Shown: positions 30,802 to 40,432 of the stretch, piece by piece
How positions within the stretch are numbered: the stretch's first letter is position 1
How the letters are laid out: every line of letters begins with the position of its first letter
Assembly: GCA_905147135.1 (NCBI GenBank)
Contig: LR990050.1
Location: 1,438,501-1,502,500, forward strand
Reading direction: 5' to 3'
Origin: Blastobasis lacticolella
Taxonomy: Eukaryota > Arthropoda > Insecta > Lepidoptera > Blastobasidae
DNA length: 64,000 bases
Notes under the pieces: model-generated
Databases searched by the model: none
What the model was told of the DNA's origin: nothing
The model's input: the letters and a program-made list of their open reading frames with translations, nothing else
Translations under genes and position numbers: made by a program

Positions 30802-30929
30802 CATTTTGGTATCAACAGGGGAAGACTGTCACGGGGTGCCTTTCGGCTCACGAGTCTTTTCTTTTTTTATGACATACTGTAGGCAAACAGGTAGTCTTCA
30901 GAGGAAGACATTAGTCAACCTCGCTCGTG
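30802..30929. other. Spacer between SINE-T and LINE end
   Basis: No feature beyond a short open frame; possibly an upstream decayed part of the following LINE. Confidence 0.3.
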
Positions 30930-31310
30930 AAGCAACCGTCTTGTGGAGTTAGACCTAAAGATATTCGACACTCCAAGTCACTGAATTTCTTTAAAAGAAA
31001 GTTGCGCACGCGTCTTCTCCCGGTTTGCTAATAAAGAAGTTGTCTTTTATTGACTATTGATGGGTAGTTGATGTAGGTGTATTGTCTACATATATTTTAG
31101 TCTTGTTATATGAGTATATACGGTTATATTTCTTCTTTGAATTAGGTATAAGTGTGCTTGCCTGTCTACAAGCTGTATATTAAGCAGTTCTCTAGACAAA
31201 GGTTGCCTGGTAGAGCTTGCCCTATGGCTTGCATATATGAAGCTGCCTTTGCCAACAACAAGATAAGGTTTTTCTCTGCAATTGTTATGTAGTTTGTATG
31301 TCTATCTTGC
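30930..31310 (+). mobile_element. LINE 3' end: short ORF2 C-terminus plus 3' UTR
   Basis: The frame SKSLNFFKRKLRTRLL at about 30973-31020 resembles the usual LINE C-terminal 'S.S...FK..L...L' motif. The 3' UTR shared with 2695-2858 follows: gtgcttgcctgtctacaagc, acaaaggttgcctggtagag, gctgcctttgcc. It is 5'-truncated and not functional. Confidence 0.65.
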
Positions 31311-31311
31311 T

Positions 31312-31400
31312 TCGCCAACGGTATAAGAAGGCACACCTAACGAGAGGCGAGCTCGTTCGACTAACCTTAAAGGGCGAAACGGCAGTCGGATAAAGTGTTC
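31312..31400 (+). repeat. Dispersed repeat R4, copy 2
   Basis: gccaacggtataagaaggca, cacctaacgagaggcgagct and gggcgaaacggcagtcgg match the block at about 1390-1490, diverged. Confidence 0.5.
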
Positions 31401-31887
31401 ATCTAAAATTGAAACATTTCTTCAATTGCCATGATCATCAGAAATCGAAATACTGAAGGCAATTATGCAGATTTCTGTGGACAAACGCAGCAGCGGAAAC
31501 GTCACTCGCGGAACAAGCCAATCAAATTCATGGGCCGGTATAGCAAACTCATTAGGAGTCCGCGCAAGCCGCGAGCCACCCAATTTGCTCATTATACAAA
31601 CTCGGCTTACTTCACAGCGCCATTCAGACGTCAAAAGACAAAATAAGTAAGTTACAGTTGAATAATTCATTAAGGCGAGGCTGCATCGACTGTTTTATTC
31701 AACTCTTAAATGGGGGATTCGTCGGTGGAGAGGATGAATATTCATTCGTGATCAAGCATCCAGGAGTGCTCAATCTATTATTGGCTGGCGGAGTGCGCCC
31801 CTTTTAGCGGGCTTGCCCACCGTGCAGTTGTTGTGCGAGGATTCTTTCCTCAACTATTTAGTTGCGGGAAGGCACGAGCGATTGCGC
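31401..31887. other. Repeat-free GC-mixed spacer
   Basis: Three overlapping short frames (31422-31670) lie on both strands, so none is supported as a gene. Candidate unique host DNA. Confidence 0.4.
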
Positions 31888-31990
31888 ATTTTCGTTATAG
31901 TTATTCGCATCAAAATCGGTCCATCCGTTCGGGAGCAACGATGACAAACACTCCATCACAGATACACAGAACCACTTCAAACTAATGACA
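31888..31990 (+). mobile_element. Rep-C fragment, 3' half
   Basis: aaaatcggtccatccgttcg, ggagcaacgatgacaaacac and cacttcaaactaatgacacc are the central and right parts of Rep-C. In fuller copies the ends are complementary (TAACCCCCGA / TCGGGGGTTA), so I treat it as a MITE-like element, abundant in Lepidoptera from memory. Confidence 0.6.
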
Positions 31991-32269
31991 CCTTCTTTTT
32001 CCTCTACGATTAAAAATGGCTGCCTTAAATATAAACAACATCGTTTTCAATATAGGTGCCATTTCTCAATAAGACGGAGACAAATTTAATTACCGCGATC
32101 AAATTGACTGCTTTAACATAAATAAAATAAATAAAAACATTGTAATTAAGCTTTGTAACAACAAAATTAGGGCGATGGTATTAAAGGGAGCAAACCAAAT
32201 TTGGTATCGTCATCGCAGGAAAATTGTAACGGAAAAAATATATCAAGCTCCATCTAATTTGAAGACGCT

Positions 32270-32345
32270 CGGGGGGAGACACAATTAGCGCCCCCGAGGG
32301 CCCAAAAGTAGCGCCCCAAAGGCCCCTAAAGTAGCGCCCCTCGCC
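32270..32345 (+). repeat. Cluster of AGCGCCCC boxes
   Basis: ttagcgcccccgagggccca, gtagcgccccaaaggccc and gtagcgcccctcgccccg lie within 60 bp. The same box occurs three times in reverse (ggggcgct/a) at 33450-33525. A regulatory or structural role is possible but not shown. Confidence 0.6.
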
Positions 32346-33449
32346 CCGCGCACATGAAAAGGAGCCATTAAATGGCTGAAACCACTCTCATTGTTTAACA
32401 CCTAGTTGCTGAGGGTTTTAGCTTTATATTTCGACCGCTATTGTTTGCCAGCTACTCGCCGCGGCCGTAATTTCGTATAAATCAAAATTAAACACCAAGT
32501 TTCGCGGTCTAGTTCGACGATTTGGGACGCTGAGGGGGTCGGATTTGAGATTATTATCCCCCGTGGGGTTTGGGGGGGGGGGATAACTTACTTCGGTTAT
32601 GTCTTGTCTTTCTTATTATGGTAAATTAAATTATTATGTATTATGTCCAACGATCTGGTGAGGAATGTGGTGAGCCGTTGGATACAGGCGTAGAGCGATC
32701 GATGTGAACTTTATAGTGAGCTCTTCATGTGGCTGTGACGGTTTTCTTTTCCTAATAGCCGTATATTTTTATAATTCATTCATTTATTATACGCAACTAA
32801 TGCCTATATTTATAAATACACATATGCCAATTATTATAAATTATTAACAAATACGTACAATAAATATCTTAACTTAATATCTACACTTCACTTCAAGAGC
32901 CATTTATGATGATAATTTACTGATTGTCTCAATTTGTGTACAGAGTGTTTTCGAAATGAGACAGGAGAAATCTAACACTACAGAAGGCAGAGGGAAACTT
33001 TCTTGGGAACTACATATTTGTTATTTTTGTGAAAATCTAACAGTTTTAGTTAGTTCTAGACAACATCAAGCTTGACCAAAAATTTAACTGTACCAAATTT
33101 ATTTTCACACAAAATACGCAAATGGTTAGGAACCATTTTATCTTCTATATGTACATAGACCCAAAATCTACCAGTTAAAAAATACTCTATATATTGCGAG
33201 CAGAAAACAAAGCTTTAATATTGGAAATTGTTTTTGCGAAACAGATTCAGTTATTAAAACTCACACATCAACACACTGCATTGTGTTAAGAATCACACAC
33301 GTTTTCAACAGCTATTGACTTTGAATTTAAAATTAAATTTAAAAAATTACGTTTCAATCCGAACGGTTGTTATCAAGCATTGTGTGCACAAACAATTCAT
33401 AACAGCGCCATCGCCAATTATATTGGGAGCATTGCTGGGCGTTATGAAC
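32346..33449. other. Spacer with a G run
   Basis: A run of ten G bases ends ccgtggggtttgggggg… near 32573-32582. AT-rich after 32600. No gene or repeat is recognised. Confidence 0.4.
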
Positions 33450-33525
33450 TGAAGGGGCGCTGGAATACGACAAAGGGGCGCCACTCGAGCGACTACACAA
33501 TACCGAGAGGGGCGCTACTCCAAAC
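33450..33525 (-). repeat. Reverse cluster of AGCGCCCC boxes
   Basis: aaggggcgctggaatacgac, aaaggggcgccactcgagcg and gagaggggcgctactccaaa are inverted counterparts of the boxes at 32288-32335, about 1.1 kb away. Confidence 0.55.
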
Positions 33526-34320
33526 TCCGAGCCTTCAAGTGGGCCGTTCGAACTAGATCTGCTGTTTACTCGAGGATTTCGGGTACTGAGTCGGTTCTGC
33601 TGTTGAAATAGAATGCAGACCGATTCGCGTGAAGATAATGCCTTGTTAGCACAGCCACGGTACCATGCTGTGAGCTCGGGAGCGAGGACCGAAGACCAGA
33701 TAAAGGGTAGTAGTTTGCTGTGCCAGTAGCGATTTCTATTGTGTATTTTGAATTCTGCACGACTAGGTCAAACGTACACACGATATAGCTCGTTATATTT
33801 GAAGATAGGTATGCTGCTTATCCTCCATATTAAACCTAAACTCAACCTTTAAATTAAAAAATTAAAGGGCCTCGAAATTACACTTCCGTTTCGAAGCTAT
33901 AAATGCTGCCAAAGAAAACACCCATGTTTTGCATCGGGAGTAAAAAGGTTATCCCACAGAGTATATTCATAGAGGAAACCTCTTGTCTTAGCCTTATCTG
34001 TCTCCGTTACGAAGAACCAAAAGAAAGTGGCAGTAGGGCAATTGTAACAATTATCGGGCTTTGATTATATTGCCTTGATATTTACGTTATAGCTAAAAAA
34101 GTCTTGATTATTTACACAAATCGAAAATGGATGAAAAATAACTGCTACTGCAAATGTATAATAATAACAAGGAAGGAACAGTTCAGGAGTGAATTACATT
34201 TGTAGCAGTGTCTATACGAACTTGATTATATATAAAATAATTCGATTATCAACTTCCGTACAATAAAGAGTTAATAGAAATTAAAAATATTCTATATACA
34301 CATACCTATAGTATCGGTGT
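33526..34320. other. Spacer, nothing recognised
   Basis: A minus-strand frame of 71 codons (33566-33781) has no known domain. No repeat match. Confidence 0.4.
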
Positions 34321-34510
34321 TGATGATACTGATGGCCCACGCCGGGCGACCTTACGGCGCCTCCAACCGGTAAGATCCGGAATGGACCGGCTGACTTATG
34401 CCCTGCGGGGTACCGGTGTGGCAGATAAATGTCCCCGATAGCTTAGTGCCCCCGCGCCACAGTATACGGGAGAGCAGTACAACGTCTCCATACTAACAAC
34501 TTAAAGAGGT
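34321..34510. other. GC-rich block of unknown nature
   Basis: Abrupt GC rise with ccacgccgggcgaccttacg, ggaatggaccggctgactta and cctgcggggtaccggtgtgg, in AT-rich surroundings. It looks like an internal piece of a retroelement 5' region, but there is no second copy in the window. Confidence 0.35.
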
Positions 34511-34547
34511 CTTGCGCGGATGGCTTTCGGAATTGTTGTCCTCATCA

Positions 34548-34630
34548 ACATCAGCTTATACTAGTCCACTGATTGAAACACGCCTTTCCCAATGAGAGCC
34601 GATGCATCGACCTTAATATGTCGTATCCAG
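34548..34630 (-). mobile_element. RTE-like LINE 3' end, diverged, minus strand
   Basis: atcagcttatactagtccac followed by gcctttcccaatgagagccg resembles the reverse of 'ggcctttgtccagcagtggac…gctgatgatg' tails. It directly precedes a SINE-T. Confidence 0.5.
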
Positions 34631-34645
34631 CATCAATTTAAAAAA

Positions 34646-34868
34646 AGACATCTTGGCGTCAATGTCCGGAGGTGCTTTCGCACGATTGAGCCCAGGGTCC
34701 GCCTTGACCATGATCCAGGATTTTGGCAGATCAGGTAATTATAATGAAACGGCTGCCATCTGACCTCCGTGACCTTGCTAACAGGGTAACCTGACTAGAC
34801 TGCATCATGGTTACACATTCAGTCACCAGAATGTGCAGGTTTCATCACGATGTCTTCTCTCACCGAAT
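34646..34868 (-). mobile_element. SINE-T copy lacking the tRNA head, minus strand
   Basis: acatcttggcgtcaatgtcc, ccttgaccatgatccaggat, gctgccatctgacctccgtg and tgcaggtttcatcacgatgt follow the SINE-T body in reverse. It stops at tctctcaccg, so it is 5'-truncated. Confidence 0.8.
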
Positions 34869-34952
34869 CCAGAATCAATTGTTTTAATAACAATTAGTTA
34901 AAAATGTATTGTTAACGAGTTACCAACATCGCCCGGCGCTCGCAGCTTTCTA

Positions 34953-35058
34953 GTCGTCTCGTGACCATTATGCATGCAACTGTGTCAAAATATCGGGCTA
35001 CTTGTTAACAAAGGTACGCGGTAGAAAACACGAAACATACTTTTAAAATATTATTATG
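34953..35058 (+). repeat. Dispersed repeat R3, copy 2
   Basis: tcgtctcgtgaccattatgc, atgcaactgtgtcaaaatat and cgggctac match 913-1010 in the same orientation. Confidence 0.6.
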
Positions 35059-35089
35059 TGATAATGACTGCGATATTTTCTATAAATAT

Positions 35090-35265
35090 TCGAAAATATG
35101 AATTTTAATTTCGGTTACGGGTCTGGGTGTAGTATGTATAAAAAGTATAAAAAAAAAGCATATAAGTAGTTTATCAGTTATCTAACACCCATAACAGAAG
35201 TTTTGCTCATTTTGGGGCTAGATGACGCTGTGTGAATTTGTCCAAGCATTTTTATTTATTTAATA
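35090..35265 (+). mobile_element. SINE-G copy, 5'-truncated
   Basis: It begins inside the body (atgaattttaatttcggtta, cgggtctgggtgtagtatgt) and runs to gggctagatgacgctgtgtg and a TTTA tail. The tRNA head is missing. Confidence 0.75.
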
Positions 35266-35684
35266 TGTCACTGTCATACATCTTTATCTCTACACGAATC
35301 ACACAATCCTATAGCGCGGTAACTGACCCAGAGTAGGAAGTGTCCTACAATGGTACGGTTGTATTACCTCTTAACCGCCTACTGTGACACCCCCTTCCCT
35401 CGCTAATGCGCCATTAGCAGCCCACTTCCGACACCCGGACCGTTTTTATACCGCAGCTTTTAACACTCTGTTAGTTGTCCGACGGTAACAATGAATGTTT
35501 GTTTTCTGTTACGATCGGTATTTCTCGATCGTATTTTTTTAACCACATACAATAATAATACAAGGCTGTTCAACCAGTCTCAGCGTCCCCAACGGAAGAC
35601 CAATGTCAACCACGTATAGATATTTAAAGAAATAAACATTATATGACTGCCTGATTGACGATAGAATTGAAGTACCTATATAAA
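35266..35684. other. Spacer with a short R4 piece
   Basis: ttcaaccagtctcagcgtcc and ccaacggaagacc at 35573-35612 match the start of R4 at about 1350. Otherwise nothing is recognised. Confidence 0.4.
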
Positions 35685-36204
35685 GAGGTATATCGCTCTA
35701 CTGTAATGAGCAGTTTTCCAATAGGTATCTAAGGCATTCCTAACCACTCACTAGATGGCGCACCGACAATTTTGGTAATTGATAATCGCTTGAAATAGGT
35801 TCTTAGCAAACAGGATATAAACACTGGGTACGTTGTATTGGATAATATTATATTTGTCAATAGTTTCAACCATTTTAGAGGTTGTAATAATAATGGAACA
35901 TAGTGCCAACTTCTATAAATATTTCTTTTTACACTTCGTTCAACCTTTAACAGTTATGTTTATATTACTTTATTTTCAAGTTTAGTATTACTTGGCTGCA
36001 TGAAATCACTGCCACCATCATACAGATTTAAAGAAGATTACCAAAATTGTAGGAGCGCCATCTATTGATGCTTTTTGAAACAAACTATCAATACCTACTG
36101 GAAAACTCCTCATTACCTGATTTACCAAATCCTGAATCACGGTCAAGGCGGACCCCGAGACCTCGCGCGAGAGGGCACAATCGGGACATTAACGTCAAGA
36201 TGAT
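35685..36204 (+). mobile_element. SINE-T remnant split by MITE-A
   Basis: Left piece gaggtatatcgctctactgt then aat (to 35707); right piece attacctgatttaccaaatc, cggtcaaggcggaccccgag, ggacattaacgtcaagatga (36112-36204). The uninterrupted SINE reads ctgtaattacctgatctgcc, so the empty site is known to the base. Confidence 0.75.
35708..36111. mobile_element. MITE-A copy 1, 404 bp
   Basis: Ends: gagcagttttccaataggta on the left; the reverse complement of the right end is gaggagttttccagtaggta. Subterminal inverted motifs tagatggcgc and acaattttggtaat occur on both sides. Compared with the empty SINE site, only AT is duplicated (35706-35707 and 36112-36113). The interior is AT-rich and non-coding. 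Copies 2 and 3 are at 37191-37602 and 45284-45663. The superfamily is not assigned. Confidence 0.85.
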
Positions 36205-36721
36205 TATAGTCGACTCATAGACGTTCTAGTTTTCTGAGAAAAAGTATCTTGAATGCCTGACAGGATGCCAGCCTCTCAGCCAAGATGCTAGAGATCTAGA
36301 GCTTCGAAAGCCGAAAAATATTACAAAAGTTTTTTCATTTAGGTTTAATGCGACAGATTTTCTTCGTATCACATAAATACTGGTTGTCTCCTAAGTTATT
36401 GCCTATTGCCTACTACGTACGAAAACTTCCCCGTCGTGAAAATTGTCTACAGTAGTCTACACTGCACTGATAAATAGCCAATACGACCAGTCAATATACG
36501 ACTGTTATACGACTACCAACGGCTGTTTAGCTATGTAGACGGAGAGATAAAATAGAAATTCTCACGTCATTTTGTAAGAAACGAGAGTATTTTAGTTCTG
36601 GACTAATGCAATCCTTTGCAAAAATAAAAAACCGGCCATGGGCAATATAGAGATAATTTGTAGACCTTGGATCTTTCCCTGGAAACTTTCTGGGTGCAAT
36701 CTGATTATGCATATCTAGAGC
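36205..36721. other. Spacer between MITE-A copies
   Basis: No repeat or gene is recognised. Short frames on the minus strand (36527-36736) have no domain. Confidence 0.4.
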
Positions 36722-36913
36722 ATGGATGGAGGACATCTACAGTTCCTTAGGTATTTCTCAACCAAAAGGCTGTTTACCTACTCCACAGCAGGAAAGTTTG
36801 CGTTGGAATTTGGATTTTATACACTGGTTATAACATTTTTCTTTTCATCATTTTTCTTACAATTTGTATGGCAAAAAAGAGTAAGACTGATCAAAATTCC
36901 GATGAGCAGATGA
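36722..36913 (+). CDS. Hypothetical 63-residue membrane-like ORF, doubtful
   Basis: The frame has a basic N-terminal part (residues 1-25, with FLRYFSTKRLF) followed by one hydrophobic stretch (about residues 30-50, FYTLVITFFFSSFFLQFVW) and a basic end. This layout occurs in small mitochondrial inner-membrane proteins, but I recognise no family. There is no clear splice, promoter or codon signature. AT-rich DNA often gives Phe-rich chance frames, so this is listed only for checking. Confidence 0.15.
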   Translation: MDGGHLQFLRYFSTKRLFTYSTAGKFALEFGFYTLVITFFFSSFFLQFVWQKRVRLIKIPMSR

Positions 36914-37190
36914 TCACCAGATTCAGGAAGAAAACTTCCCAAGCAATGAAATAATTCTTATACGAGACAGACTCGATTTGCATAACATTTTTTACGGAAA
37001 ACTCATTATGAATCTGTATCTGAAATAACTGTTTTTTTTGACCGAAATCATATTCAAACACAAATGTCATAAAATTTTCTTTCCAAAAAAGCTAATTTTA
37101 CTGATATTAAATAAATACTTCTTCATTGTTTTATTTCAATTTAAAGTTCTAAAAAAAACACACTTTGCCAGAAAGTCGTTATCATACAAT
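36914..37190. other. AT-rich spacer
   Basis: Nothing recognised before MITE-A copy 2. Confidence 0.4.
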
Positions 37191-37602
37191 GAGGAGTTTT
37201 CCAATAGGTATCTAAAGCATTCCTAACCACTCACTACATGGCGCCCCGACAATTTTGGTAATTGATAATCGCTTGAAATAGGTTCTTAGCAAACACGATA
37301 TAAACACTGGGTACGTTGTATCGGATAATATTGTATTTGTCAATAGTTTTCAAACATTTTAGAGGTTGTAATAATAATGGAACATAGTGCCTACTTCTAT
37401 AAATATTTCTTTTTACCTATCGTTCAACCATTAACCGTTATGTTCATATTAATAAACATTTTATTTTTAAGTTACGTATTAATCGGCTGCACGAAATCAC
37501 TGCCACCATCATAACGATTAAAAAAAGATTACCAAAATTGTAGGAGCGCCATCTATTGATGCTTTTTGAAACCAACTATCAATACCTACTGGAAAACTCC
37601 TC
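37191..37602. mobile_element. MITE-A copy 2, 412 bp
   Basis: It has the best-preserved ends: gaggagttttccaataggta and, at the right, tacctactggaaaactcctc. The flanking dinucleotide is AT on both sides (37189-37190 and 37603-37604). Internal sequence is close to copy 1, including gatataaacactgggtacgt. Confidence 0.85.
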
Positions 37603-37845
37603 ATTGCGCTGTACAGTTTCAACTTCTCTAGTCTGTATGGGTTTCGCTTACATTTGGCCTTGATAACAAAAAAGGAAGATATGTTACGTTCTTATAAGCG
37701 TTTTTTTATAATGTGGTCTAAAAAAGTTCGAGCCCTCTCCTCTGAATCGCAATCGCGCTCAGCTGCCAGTCATGTTGGTAGTCCGTAATCACGCCAGAAT
37801 TCTTTTAAAGTAATCCTATTTGTTATACTAACGTAATCGAGAGAA

Positions 37846-38260
37846 AAGGTCGGATAACCCCCGAACAGGTTACCATATACTTACTCAAATATTTTCTTAA
37901 ATACTGCACCGGTTTTAATGAAACAAAGCTTGAAACCATCTCGATTAATCTGGCTTGCAAATAAACAAAACCGCATCCAAATCGGAGCTACGTTGCCACA
38001 GACAGACACATACCTCCACACATATACAGAAACACATATACCCAGATACACAAATCGAAGCTACGTTGCCACAGACAGACAAATACCTCCACACATATAC
38101 CCAGATACCCAAATCGAAGCTACGTTGCCACAGACAGACATACCTCCACACATATACCCAGATACCCAAATCGAAGCTACGTTGCCACAGACAGACACAT
38201 ATACCCAGACACTCACGTCAAACTTATAGCACCGTTCGTTTTTCGTCGGGGTTTCAAAAT
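37846..38260 (+). mobile_element. Rep-C copy with an expanded internal array
   Basis: The left end gtcggataacccccgaacag, then ctgcaccggttttaatgaaa, caaaaccgcatccaaatcgg, a minisatellite, tcacgtcaaacttatagcac and the right end ttttcgtcggggtttcaaaa. The complementary ends suggest a MITE or a larger element's remnants. It is the most complete Rep-C here. Confidence 0.65.
37985..38215 (+). repeat. Minisatellite, period about 57-73 bp, four units
   Basis: agctacgttgccacagacag starts at 37986, 38059, 38118 and 38175, each time followed by cctccacacatatacccaga or a near variant. It is an expansion inside Rep-C; other Rep-C copies have one unit. The repeated frames on both strands are by-products. 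Confidence 0.9.
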
Positions 38261-38443
38261 GACACAAAAATTTCAAAAATTGTCAATTCTACCATTTGTC
38301 TTAGCTCTGTGCGATTTCAACAACATATTTGATTTGGCAGGAGCTAACCGTGACATATAGCCAGTGACTCGCTTGTATCTGAAAGCCCGGGAAGATGAAC
38401 TGGCTACACAATTATGGCCGTCGGTACAATCCCTGTATCTGTT

Positions 38444-38544
38444 GACCGATGCATACATCGGTATGCATCGGTCATACCGATGTATGCATGCATACATGTA
38501 TCCAATGTCACATCAAACATATTTGATGTGACATTGGATACATG
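38444..38544. repeat. Cluster of three perfect inverted repeats
   Basis: Hairpin A: gaccgatgcatac (38444-38456) with 38461-38473. Hairpin B, overlapping: atgcatacatcggtatg (38449-38465) with 38473-38489. Hairpin C: catgtatccaatgtcacatc plus aaa (38495-38517) with 38522-38544, 23 bp arms and a 4 bp loop. All arms match perfectly, so the structure is young or maintained. Confidence 0.9.
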
Positions 38545-38776
38545 TTGCTACGTTTACTGTGCCACAGAATATTGATAACGTAAACTGTACTAGAGCTTTG
38601 CGTTCGCCGTTGTTCTATTTTAATTATCAGATAACTTAGTTATCAGTGGTTTAAAAAATTACGTAATGAGTGTTGATTTACGTTTTCGTGTCTATCTTTG
38701 TTTAGTGCACAGCGATTACCACACAAGTTTTTAAGTAGCCACGTAACCTCCAACTAACAATATTCTTAGATCCAAT
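38545..38776. other. AT-rich spacer
   Basis: A small inverted repeat, tatcagataacttagttatca, near 38627 is noted. Nothing else. Confidence 0.35.
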
Positions 38777-38887
38777 TACAAGTTAAATAATCATCATCAT
38801 CTCGGCGTTACGTCCCGGTTGCGCTCCCGCGCGGCTCGTGAGGGCCCGGGGTCCGCCTACATAACCGCCGCATACAAGTTAAATAAT
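38777..38887 (-). mobile_element. 81 bp SINE-T 3' fragment with a perfect 15 bp target duplication, minus strand
   Basis: The insert (38792-38872) begins tcatcatcatctcggcgtta and ends in ggcccggggtccgcctacat then aaccgccgca. It is flanked by tacaagttaaataat at 38777-38791 and 38873-38887. This shows that very short 5'-truncated SINE-T copies arise by retrotransposition, with the GAT tail at the primed end. Confidence 0.9.
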
Positions 38888-39599
38888 GTGCTGTATAAAT
38901 TCCTTTCTTTCAATGAAACGTTTACATTACACGATTTAGTACGCTAGTGTATATAAATAAATTGTGTTATTGTTAGTTTAAATAACACATTATGATTAGT
39001 ATTGCCATCTATAATTAAGATTGTGTGAGTTATCGATTTTTTGTTATTAGAATTTTCATTCGCCTGAATGGCACAGTCTTGTTTATTAATACTTAGTCGA
39101 TTCGCTATAAACCTGGTTATCATTCACTTAGCGGCTCTTTGCTAGGTGAACCCATTGTATTCGATAAGGCTTTATGATTGGCATCGCCCCTCAAGCATTG
39201 CCAATTGAAACTAGTTGGAAACCTGTGCGTTAGGCGTACTGTGACACCTTATACCGTTACCAAATAGAAGAGCTCCATTACTTAGCGAACATACGAGAAC
39301 TAGTCAACGGGTTGTACGAAGCTCATACTGCAATAACTGTCAGCGTTGCCGTCGGCGGTATATTTGATTACGCCGGCGTCGGTGACAGATCGGCACGCTT
39401 GCTGTCGCCGCGTACACAAGCCGCTCCGTCATATTAAAGTCACGACAGGATACAGTGAAGGTGGAGTTATTAGGTATCGAGTTCTTAGGTAGAGATCTTG
39501 ATGAATGTGTAGGCAGTTTCAACACGCCTTATATAAGTAATATTATAATGGTGAAAGTTTGTGACGGATGTTTGTTATTCCACGCAAACACTATTAAAA
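38888..39599. other. Spacer, nothing recognised
   Basis: No repeats or genes found. GC-mixed near 39330-39440 (gttgccgtcggcggtatatt). Confidence 0.4.
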
Positions 39600-39745
39600 A
39601 AAATTGATGAAATGTAGCTTATAGCACAGAATAGCACATGGGCTATAATGCATTCCGAATTTAAATGTGGTTTCCGTGGAAACGGGCCCGAAACGAAAAA
39701 GCGAATTTTGCAAGAACGAAATCGCGGGCAAAAGCTAATAAGGAA
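39600..39745 (+). mobile_element. RTE-like retroelement tail
   Basis: gatgaaatgtagcttatagc, catgggctataatgcattcc and agaacgaaatcgcgggcaaa then agcta form the known lepidopteran order '…gaagtcgcgggcaaaagctagt'. It is non-coding and diverged. Confidence 0.65.
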
Positions 39746-39987
39746 GAAATTATAAACGAATAGTAAAGAAACGAGTAAATAATGTCATTAAAACTAGTAG
39801 CAATTTTAAAATACCTTGTTTTTGCTATAGGTTTGTGCTATAGTCAGAAACAAACGATCAGACATCCCACCAGTTGGAAAGTCGCTCATAAAATCTTATC
39901 CTTCAATCCAGAATACAACAATGAAAGCATTATTGCTTTATTGTAGAAATACTTATTACAAAAACACAAGTATTATTTGTCTTTTTC

Positions 39988-40075
39988 TTCGGTGGCAAAC
40001 AAGCTTGCGGCATGCCTAATGATAAACAGTCACCGCAAGCCTATCTATAAACGTTTGCAATAGCAGTGACATCAA
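39988..40075 (-). mobile_element. LINE 3' end, family 'ggcaggccgtaagc', minus strand
   Basis: On the plus strand it reads ggtggcaaacaagcttgcgg, catgcctaatgataaacagt and caccgcaagcc, the same as 4490-4540. It is truncated after about 90 bp. Confidence 0.65.
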
Positions 40076-40107
40076 CATCATCACTAATACTAAGCTGAAC
40101 TATATAT

Positions 40108-40185
40108 TGATCATCTTGGCGTTAACATCCCGGTCGTGCTCTCGCTCGCGAGGGTCCGTGGTCCGCCTTGACCATGATTCAGGAT
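40108..40185 (-). mobile_element. SINE-T 3' fragment ending in a palindrome, minus strand
   Basis: gatcatcttggcgttaacat, cccggtcgtgctctcgctcg, ccgccttgaccatgattcag, gat. The SINE stops at the point where a perfect inverted repeat begins (40177), and its last 9 bases form part of the arm. Confidence 0.8.
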
Positions 40186-40269
40186 AGAGACGTCACTTGT
40201 CAGTCTGACTGACAAGTGACGTCTCTATCCTGAATAGTAAGTTAATGCACCTGCATTAACTTACTATTC
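40177..40269. repeat. Two adjoining perfect palindromes (29 bp and 17 bp arms)
   Basis: Palindrome 1: arms 40177-40205 and 40207-40235 around a single T; the arm starts attcaggatagagacgtcac. Palindrome 2: gaatagtaagttaatgc (40232-40248) with 40253-40269, loop acct. They overlap by four bases. Perfect arms with almost no loop are unstable in replication, so this is probably a recent fold-back event. Confidence 0.9.
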
Positions 40270-40432
40270 CACAATTTTTAGCTGCAATACGACGGACCTT
40301 GAGTAATTTTCTTCGTTCTATTTCAAAATCGTGCAGTGTCATCGCAACTATTTCCGATACCGTCATGTATCAAGAGAAACTTTTTGCGCTCTCCATCGCT
40401 CGCTGAATGACTGAGCTTTAATGAAACCAGTG

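Noticed and set aside
37985..38215. CRISPR-like array of repeats and spacers
   Set aside because: The 'spacers' are themselves similar to each other, the host is an animal, and no cas genes exist. It is a minisatellite.
37918..38332. Overlapping frames with repeated Thr-Gln-Ile peptides
   Set aside because: They arise from the minisatellite inside Rep-C and occur on both strands, as expected of a DNA repeat.
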